Under the pieces are notes generated by a model, which saw only the letters and a program-made list of their open reading frames with translations, did no database searches and was not told the DNA's origin. A program made the translations under genes and the position numbers. From the NCBI RefSeq assembly GCF_016862575.1, contig NZ_BONF01000011.1, positions 301,984 to 365,983 of the forward strand: a stretch of DNA of 64,000 nt. The letters run 5' to 3'. The number at the start of each line of letters is the position of its first letter. Position 1 is the first letter of the stretch. Below are positions 59,056 through 64,000 of the stretch, in pieces. Source of the DNA: Catellatospora bangladeshensis. GTDB lineage: Bacteria > Actinomycetota > Actinomycetes > Mycobacteriales > Micromonosporaceae.

Positions 59056-60147
59056 ATGATCGACCGGCGCCAGGTGATGAGTTTCCGCGTCCATGCCCAG
59101 CAGCTCGACCGCGTGGAGGGCGCCCTCGGCGACACCGCGATCCTCGACCTCGGGGTGCAGGACACCGGGCCCGACGGCGCCGGCTGGGCGCTGGCGGTGC
59201 GCGGCCTCGACCCAGCCGCCCTGACCGGCGACGACCTGGTGCTGCTGTGGACCGTACGCGGCGCGCCGCACCTCTACCGCCGGGCCGACCTGGGCCGGGT
59301 CGCCGCCGCCGTGACGCCCTACTCGGAGGCCGACGCGGGCAAGCGCATCTACGACGCGGCCAAGCCGCTCAAGGCGGCGGGCATCCCGATCCTGGACGCG
59401 CTCGACGAGATCGCCGCCCGGATGCGCGAGATCGTGCACGAGCCCACGGTCAAGGGCACGGTGTCCGGCCGCCTGGCCGAGCTGCTGCCGGAGCCGTACC
59501 TGCGCTTCTGCCGACCGTGCAACGCGACGCACCTGTACGAGATGCCGTTCCGGCTCGCCGCGGTGCGGGCCGGGCTGGAGCTGGAGCCCGGCACCTCTCC
59601 CCCGGTGCTGCGGCGCAGTGCCGGTGTCCGGAAAGCGTCCTCGCCCGCCGAGAGCCACGACCTGATCCGGTCCTACCTGCGGCTGCTCGGCCCGGCCACG
59701 CCCAAGCATGTCGCCGACTACCTGGACGCGCCGGTCAAGGACGTACAGGCGCGCTGGCCGCAGGACACCGTCGAGGTGACGGTCGGCGGCGAGAGGCGCT
59801 GGCTGCTCGCGGACGACGAACCGGCGCTGTCGGCGGCGGCTTCGGCCACCGGTGTCCGGCTGCTCGCGCCCTTCGACCTGTTCCTGCAGGGCAAGGACCG
59901 TGCCACGCTGGTGCCCGACGCCGCCCGCGCCAATCAGCTGTGGCCGGTGCTGGGCCGCCCCGGCGCGGTGCTGGCCGACGGCGAGCTGGTCGGGGTGTGG
60001 CGGCCGCGCAAGTCGGGCCGCAAGCTGACCGTCGCGGTCGAGCCGTGGGGGCGGCTGCCCGCCGCCGTCCGCGAGCAGGTCGCGGAGCAGGCCGAACGGC
60101 TGGCCGCATACCGCTGCGCCGCCCTCGCCGGGGTGGAGATCGCCTGA
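59056..60147 (+). CDS. AlkZ-like winged-helix DNA-binding protein (HTH_42)
   Basis: 363 residues. Multi-winged-helix layout with DDLVLLWTVRGAPHLYRRAD near residue 60, a conserved R-G-A-P-H motif of the AlkZ/YcaQ family, then RLAELLPEPYLRFCRPCNATH, LRLLGPATPKHVADYLDAP and RLLAPFDLFLQGKDRATLVP. Members of this family (E. coli YcaQ, Streptomyces AlkZ) excise alkylated bases or unhook cross-links; the QxQ/HxH catalytic motif is not certain here, so DNA binding is safer than glycosylase activity. Confidence 0.82.
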   Translation: MIDRRQVMSFRVHAQQLDRVEGALGDTAILDLGVQDTGPDGAGWALAVRGLDPAALTGDDLVLLWTVRGAPHLYRRADLGRVAAAVTPYSEADAGKRIYDAAKPLKAAGIPILDALDEIAARMREIVHEPTVKGTVSGRLAELLPEPYLRFCRPCNATHLYEMPFRLAAVRAGLELEPGTSPPVLRRSAGVRKASSPAESHDLIRSYLRLLGPATPKHVADYLDAPVKDVQARWPQDTVEVTVGGERRWLLADDEPALSAAASATGVRLLAPFDLFLQGKDRATLVPDAARANQLWPVLGRPGAVLADGELVGVWRPRKSGRKLTVAVEPWGRLPAAVREQVAEQAERLAAYRCAALAGVEIA

Positions 60148-60224
60148 CCCGGGTCCCGCGTCCGCTGTGAGTGCCGCCACTCGCGGCAGCGGTGACGTCC
60201 GGGCACGGGATAGGGTCGTCCACG

Positions 60225-60349
60225 CGAAGGGGAGTAGCTCCCAATTCGGTGGTCGACATACTGGTCCGCTCCGGCGGTCCCGGCCATCGGGCCCCGCTCT
60301 GCGGGGTGAGCGAGACCTTCGGCTCAGGCAGTCATGCCGGGCCGAGGTC
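60225..60349 (+). promoter_or_regulatory. yybP-ykoY manganese riboswitch with expression platform
   Basis: The conserved AAGGGGAGTAGC (60227-60238) and GAGCGAGACCTTCGG (60308-60322) blocks of the Mn2+-sensing yybP-ykoY aptamer are present. P1 is CGAAGG (60225-60230) with CCTTCG (60316-60321). GACCTTCGGC (60314-60323) can instead pair with GCCGAGGTC (60341-60349), giving a switch between two structures. It lies 45 nt before a GDT1-family exporter gene, the classic target. Confidence 0.88.
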
Positions 60350-60394
60350 GTCGCGCGCGCCTTCCGCCCGGTGAACAGTCCCGGGAGGACACAC

Positions 60395-60982
60395 GTGGAA
60401 GGTTTCGCCGCCGCCCTGGTGGTCAGTTTCGCCGTCATCTTCGTCGCCGAGCTGGGCGACAAGTCGCAGCTCATGGCGATGACGTTCGCCACCCGCTACC
60501 GCGCCACGACGGTGCTGGCGGGTATCACCATCGCCACCGCGCTGGTGCATCTCGTGTCGGTCGGGGTCGGCGTCGGCCTCGGGGCCGCGCTGCCCACCGG
60601 CTGGATCAGCCTCGCCGCCGGTGTGGCGTTCCTCGGCTTCGCGGCCTGGACGCTGCGCGGCGACAGCCTCACCGAGGACGAGAAGTCCAAGGCCCAGCGG
60701 GGCGGCCGGTCCGCGCTGTGGGCCGTGGGCGGCGCGTTCTTCCTGGCCGAGCTGGGCGACAAGACGATGCTGGCCACCATCACCCTGGCCACCCAGCACG
60801 GCTGGTTCGGCACCTGGGTCGGCTCGACGGTCGGCATGGTCGCCGCCGACGCGCTGGCCATCCTGGTCGGCCGCTGGCTCGGCCGCAGCCTGCCCGAGCG
60901 CGCCATCCGCTACGGCGCCGCCGCCCTCTTCCTCCTCTTCGGCGCCTGGCTCATCGTCGAGGGCTGGACCCAGGTCGCCTGA
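60395..60982 (+). CDS. TMEM165/GDT1 (UPF0016)-family Mn2+ exporter
   Basis: 195 residues from GTG 60395, 7 nt after GGGAGGAC. Six membrane helices in two repeats, each with the ion-binding signature E-x-G-D-(K/R)-(S/T): AELGDKSQL (Glu19) and AELGDKTML (Glu119). Bacterial members export Mn2+. The Mn riboswitch upstream agrees, so expression should rise with manganese. Confidence 0.95.
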   Translation: MEGFAAALVVSFAVIFVAELGDKSQLMAMTFATRYRATTVLAGITIATALVHLVSVGVGVGLGAALPTGWISLAAGVAFLGFAAWTLRGDSLTEDEKSKAQRGGRSALWAVGGAFFLAELGDKTMLATITLATQHGWFGTWVGSTVGMVAADALAILVGRWLGRSLPERAIRYGAAALFLLFGAWLIVEGWTQVA

Positions 60983-60996
60983 CCGGCCCACCCGCT

Positions 60997-61060
60997 TTGC
61001 AGTTTCGGGGAAACTGCGCGAATTCCGGCGTCCGGACGTGCGGTTTCCCCGAAACTGCAA
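60997..61060. repeat. Family C palindromic element, copy 3
   Basis: TTGCAGTTTCGGGGAAACTG at 60997-61016 pairs with the arm at 61040-61060 with one mismatch. The inner palindrome GCAGTTTC-GGG-GAAACTGC is perfect in the left arm. It lies 14 nt after the exporter stop. Confidence 0.88.
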
Positions 61061-61079
61061 GCCGTGGCGCGGGTGTGTG

Positions 61080-61143
61080 CAGGTGGGCCGCCGTCCGGGC
61101 GGCGGCGGCCCACCTGGTCGTACGGTGAAGGGAGAACCGTACG
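61080..61143. terminator. Two consecutive hairpins after the Mn exporter gene
   Basis: First stem CAGGTGGGCCGCCG (61080-61093) with CGGCGGCCCACCTG (61103-61116), 14 perfect bp. Second stem CGTACGGT (61119-61126) with ACCGTACG (61136-61143), 8 bp. They are 2 bp apart and may end the exporter transcript or act against the convergent lacI transcript. Confidence 0.7.
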
Positions 61144-61343
61144 CGTCAGGTCACGGCGCGGTGCGGGTGAAGCCGCTCGCCGTGGCGGTGTTGCCGTTGT
61201 GCGCGATGTCACGGGCGGTCTCGGGGCCGCTGGTAGTCGGCATCGTGCTCCGGCGGCCGTCGACACATCGATGGAAGCGATCACCATCCTGGTTCTGAAC
61301 GGGCGTGGGAGTCAAGAACTTCCGGAAAAGTATCGGAGTACTC

Positions 61344-62363
61344 CTATGCCCGCGGCGGCTGCGCGCTGTCCCGCACCACCAGCTCGGTGGCCAGCTCCAC
61401 GCGCAGGCTCTCCACGTGCTCGCCCCGGGCCAGCCGCAGCACGGTGCGCGCGGCGAGCATGCCCATCTCGGCCAGCGGCTGGCGGACCGTGGTCAGCGGC
61501 GGCGACGACCAGCGCACCTCGGGCAGGTCGTCGAAGCCGACGACGCTGACGTCCGCGCCCACGCGCAGGCCCGCCCGGCGCACCGCCTCGTAGACGCCGA
61601 GCGCCATCTGGTCGCAGGAGGCGAAGATCGCCGTCGGCGGGTCGGGCAGGCCCAGCAGCCGGGTGCCGCCCGCGTACCCGGACTCGTGGTAGAAGTCGCC
61701 CTGGTGGATGAGGGCGTCGTCGACGGGCAGCCCGGCCGCCTCCAGCGCGGCCCGGTAGCCGTCCATCCGGGCCCGGCTGCACATCAGCTGCGGCAGGCCG
61801 GTGATCAGGCCGATGCGGCGGTGGCCCAGCCGGATCAGGTACTCCGTGGCGGTCAGGCCGCCCGCCCAGTTGGTGGCGCCGATGGTGGGCGCGTCCTGCT
61901 GCGGGATGCCGTCGGCGTCGACCAGCACCACCGGGATGTTGAGGCGGCGCAGCTCGGCCTGCAGCGGCGGCTCGACCATGGAGGTCACGAAGATGACGCC
62001 CTCGGTGGCGCGGGAGCGTACGCCGTCCAGCCACTGCTTGGCCGAGGCGGTGCGGCGGTGGATCGCGGACACCACGGTGCCGATGCCCGCGGCGTGCGCG
62101 ACGTCCTCGACCCCCCGGATGATCTCGACGGCCCACGGGCTGTCCAGGTCGTTGAAGACGAGGTCCAGCAGGCCGGACCCGGCCCGGCCGGCGCTGGCGC
62201 GGCGGCGGTAGCCGTGCCGGGTGAGCAGTTCCTCGACCCGCTCTCGGGTGGCCAGGGCCACATCGGAGCGTCCGTTGACGACCCGCGACACGGTGGGCAC
62301 GGACACCCCGGCGAGGTCCGCGATCGCGGCGATGGTGACCTTGGGCGGCTTGTTCTCGGCCAC
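61344..62363 (-). CDS. LacI-family transcriptional regulator (copy 1)
   Basis: 339 residues from GTG 62363, 7 nt after AAGGAG. The LacI DNA-binding domain reads VTIAAIADLAGVSVPTVSRV then VNGRSDVALATRERVEELL, and the periplasmic-binding-like sugar domain has EYLIRLGHRRIGLITGLPQL and PTAIFASCDQMALGVYEAV. It closely resembles the gene just upstream (same length, most residues equal by eye). A GAAAGTTTC palindrome lies 66 bp before its start, so it may be autoregulated. Effector probably an oligosaccharide. Confidence 0.95.
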   Translation of the reverse strand: MAENKPPKVTIAAIADLAGVSVPTVSRVVNGRSDVALATRERVEELLTRHGYRRRASAGRAGSGLLDLVFNDLDSPWAVEIIRGVEDVAHAAGIGTVVSAIHRRTASAKQWLDGVRSRATEGVIFVTSMVEPPLQAELRRLNIPVVLVDADGIPQQDAPTIGATNWAGGLTATEYLIRLGHRRIGLITGLPQLMCSRARMDGYRAALEAAGLPVDDALIHQGDFYHESGYAGGTRLLGLPDPPTAIFASCDQMALGVYEAVRRAGLRVGADVSVVGFDDLPEVRWSSPPLTTVRQPLAEMGMLAARTVLRLARGEHVESLRVELATELVVRDSAQPPRA

Positions 62364-62428
62364 GGGCGACTCCTTGCGCGACGAGCCACCGGAGGGTCTT
62401 CCGGCGGCCTGACCCACAGCCTAGTGAT

Positions 62429-62437
62429 GAAAGTTTC
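62429..62437. promoter_or_regulatory. GAAA-G-TTTC palindrome upstream of lacI copy 1
   Basis: Preceded by T and followed by G, giving TGAAAGTTTCG. The same TGAAAGTTTC core is in the 46217-46229 palindrome. It lies between the two lacI genes. A LacI-family operator is the likely reading. Confidence 0.5.
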
Positions 62438-62474
62438 GCACGACTACCGGTAGGGGTTACGGCTCGTGGCGACG

Positions 62475-63494
62475 TCAGGCGCGAGGTGCGGCGGTGCTGT
62501 CCCGGACGATGAGCTCGGTGGCCAGCTCGACCCGTGGGCTCTCGATCCGCTCGCCCTGGGCCAGGCGCAGCACGGTGCGCGCCGCGAGCAGCCCCATCTC
62601 GGCCAGCGGCTGCCGGACCGTGGTCAGCGGCGGCGAGCACCAGCGCACCTCGGGCAGGTCGTCGAACCCCATGACACTGATGTCGTCGGGCACGCGCAGG
62701 CCGCGCTGGCGCACCGCCTCGTAGACGCCCAGCGCCATCTGGTCGCTGGACGCGAAGATCGCCGTCGGCGGCTCGGCCAGCTGGAGCAGCTGGGTGCCGC
62801 CGGCGAACCCGGCCTCGTGGTAGAAGTTGCCCGGGTAGATCAGCTTGTCGTCGACGGCGATCCCGGCCGCCTCCAGCGCGGCCCGATACCCGTCGACGCG
62901 GGCCCGGCTGCACATCAGCTGCGACGGCCCGGCGATGAAGCCGATGCGGCGGTGGCCCAGACCGATCAGGTATTCGGTGGCGCGCAGGCTGCCCGCCCAG
63001 TTGGTGGCGCCGATGGTGGGCGCCTCCTGGGGCGGCACCCCGGCCGGGTCGACGATGACGACGGGGATGTTGAGGCGGCGCAGCTCGGCCTGCAGCGGCG
63101 GCTCCAGGGTGGACGTCACGAAGATGACGCCCTCGGTGGAGCGGCTGCGCATGTTGTCCAGCCACTGCTTGGCCGCCGAGGTGCGGCGGTGGATGGCCGA
63201 CACCACGGTGCCGATCCCGGCGGCGTGCGCCACGTCCTCCACCCCGCGGATGATCTCGACGGCCCACGGGCTGTCCAGATCGTTGAAGACGAGGTCGAGC
63301 AGGCCCGAGCTGGCCCGCATGCTCGGCGGGCGGCGGCGGTAGCCGTGCCGGGTGAGCAGCTCCTCGACGCGTTCGCGGGTCTGCGGCGAGACGTCGGAGC
63401 GGCCGTTGATCACGCGCGAGACGGTGGGCACGGACACCCCGGCCAGGCGCGCGATCGCCGCGATGGTCACTTTCCGGTTGTCCTCGGGAGCCAC
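62475..63494 (-). CDS. LacI-family transcriptional regulator (copy 2)
   Basis: 339 residues from GTG 63494, which has AAGGGCG upstream and gives exactly the length of its paralogue; an ATG at 63512 would add six residues. The DNA-binding helices VTIAAIARLAGVSVPTVSRV and INGRSDVSPQTRERVEELLT are nearly identical to copy 1, while the sugar-binding part differs more (GPSQLMCSRARVDGYRAALE, KLIYPGNFYHEAGFAGG). The pair probably binds similar DNA but may answer different sugars. It follows the permease gene on the same strand. Confidence 0.95.
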   Translation of the reverse strand: MAPEDNRKVTIAAIARLAGVSVPTVSRVINGRSDVSPQTRERVEELLTRHGYRRRPPSMRASSGLLDLVFNDLDSPWAVEIIRGVEDVAHAAGIGTVVSAIHRRTSAAKQWLDNMRSRSTEGVIFVTSTLEPPLQAELRRLNIPVVIVDPAGVPPQEAPTIGATNWAGSLRATEYLIGLGHRRIGFIAGPSQLMCSRARVDGYRAALEAAGIAVDDKLIYPGNFYHEAGFAGGTQLLQLAEPPTAIFASSDQMALGVYEAVRQRGLRVPDDISVMGFDDLPEVRWCSPPLTTVRQPLAEMGLLAARTVLRLAQGERIESPRVELATELIVRDSTAAPRA

Positions 63495-63600
63495 GGTTCG
63501 CCCTTTCGTCATCGCCCGAGCCTACGGTGGGCCGGTCCCCGGCACAGCAGCCCTTTCGGCGGGCTGCCGTGCCGGTTCTCCCCCACCCCCCGGCGGGAGT

Positions 63601-64000
63601 TCAGCCTTTGACGCTGCCGGCGAGACCACCGACGAGCTGCCGTTCGGCTATGGCGTAGAAGCCCAGTGCGGGGATCATGGACAGCACGACGTAGGCCAGG
63701 ACGCGGGCGGTGTCGTCGGCGTACTGACCCTGGAAGGCCTGGACCCCGACGGGCAGGGTCCACCAGCTCTGGTCGGTGAACACGACCAGCGGCAGCATGA
63801 AGTTGTTCCAGCTGGCCACGATCGCCAGCACCGACACCGTCGCGAGGGCGGGCTTGGCCATCGGCAGCAGGATGCGCCAGAAGAACCCGAACGGCGTGCA
63901 CCCGTCCAGCGTCGCGGCCTCCTCCACCTCGGCCGGAATCGTGCGGAAGAACTGCCGCAGGATGATGATCGTCGTGGGCAGGCCGAACGCCGCCTGCGGC
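63601..64000 (-). CDS. Carbohydrate ABC transporter permease (MalG type), 5' part outside window
   Basis: The last about 132 codons of a leftward gene whose start lies beyond 64000. PQAAFGLPTTIIILRQFFRT leads to the EAA loop VEEAATLDGCTPFGFFWRIL then LPMAKPALATV, which contacts the ATPase. Further helices (LAIVASWNNFMLPLVVFTD; YVVLSMIPALGFYAI) and the final RQLVGGLAGSVKG are typical MalG-family endings. It would import an oligosaccharide with a partner permease and binding protein located to the right. The LacI twins follow directly and are likely its regulators. Confidence 0.92.
   Translation of the reverse strand, partial: PQAAFGLPTTIIILRQFFRTIPAEVEEAATLDGCTPFGFFWRILLPMAKPALATVSVLAIVASWNNFMLPLVVFTDQSWWTLPVGVQAFQGQYADDTARVLAYVVLSMIPALGFYAIAERQLVGGLAGSVKG

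Larger units (their letters stand above)
60983..61343. other. 361-bp intergenic region with family C element and paired hairpins
   Basis: Between the exporter stop and the end of the lacI-type gene, both convergent. It holds family C copy 3 (60997-61060) and two hairpins (61080-61143). From 61151 to 61243 a minus-strand 30-residue reading frame (MPTTSGPETARDIAHNG...) is open; it may be the tail of a lost gene, but nothing supports it strongly. Confidence 0.6.

Noticed and set aside
61151..61243. A 30-codon minus-strand frame (MPTTSGPETARD...)
   Set aside because: No ribosome site and no recognisable domain; at most a remnant of a lost gene.

Overview
The window is very GC-rich, gene-dense DNA from a filamentous actinobacterium. 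It carries rbpA with a sigma-R-like promoter, an Eis-type acetyltransferase, mycothiol-dependent-isomerase-like and DinB proteins, CGNR and SPFH proteins, a PASTA penicillin-binding protein, secreted two-domain CBM2-GH5 and many-domain GH87 glucanases, and GTG/TTG starts behind GGAGG-type ribosome sites. The mix suggests a soil saprophyte of the Micromonosporaceae type (inference; no rRNA or tRNA gene is present to settle it). I see no phage, insertion sequence, CRISPR array or tRNA.

Layout, left to right. 1-9.4 kb: small regulator/enzyme units (GNAT and TetR; proline iminopeptidase and divergent MarR; a membrane-anchored metzincin; a DJ-1/PfpI protein; GntR with a bile-acid-symporter-family carrier; a kinase-like phosphotransferase; a lipoprotein L,D-transpeptidase). 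9.5-20.2 kb: zinc-ribbon protein, lipoprotein, YqeB-like and SPFH membrane proteins, a geranylgeranyl-reductase-family flavoprotein with a 33-bp tandem repeat, a solute-binding lipoprotein with a membrane partner, a TetR/membrane-protein pair, a secreted protein of four beta-gamma-crystallin modules, and a DinB protein. 20.5-29.7 kb: an overlapping pair of dynamin-like GTPases, ornithine-cyclodeaminase-like protein, sulfatase, NUDIX, then maleylpyruvate isomerase-like, N-formylglutamate amidohydrolase-like and Eis-like genes. 29.8-40.6 kb: a 1058-residue membrane protein with a glycosidase-like body, a GGDEF diguanylate cyclase, EamA exporter and divergent CGNR regulator, TauE/SafE permease, a sigma factor fused through a membrane helix to an extracellular CAP domain, DinB, and a secreted coiled-coil M15-like peptidase. 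41-50.5 kb: rbpA, aldo/keto reductase behind a MerR-type promoter, UDP-glucose dehydrogenase, CBM2-GH5 cellulase, AttH/CrtC-like lipoprotein, TetR with an acyltransferase. 50.8-64 kb: the GH87 protein, a class A PBP, a manganese riboswitch with its GDT1-family exporter, two near-duplicate LacI regulators and the end of a sugar ABC permease.

Two themes join the genes. The first is polysaccharide use: GH5 cellulase with a near-perfect CebR-type box, GH87 alpha-1,3-glucanase, the glycosidase-like membrane protein, LacI twins and a sugar permease; a shared TGAAAGTTTC core in the GH5/AttH intergenic region and upstream of one lacI copy may link them. The second is envelope and stress control: L,D-transpeptidase, PBP, M15-like peptidase, SPFH, dynamin-like GTPases, the sigma-CAP fusion, sigma-R-like control of rbpA and Mn2+ export.

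The most unusual DNA-level feature is a set of short intergenic elements in four sequence families (A: seven copies, B: six, C: three, D: two). Each is a long inverted repeat whose arms are themselves palindromic or nearly so. The architecture resembles REPINs (paired REP sequences); several copies start directly after stop codons and could also terminate transcription. No REP-associated transposase is in the window.
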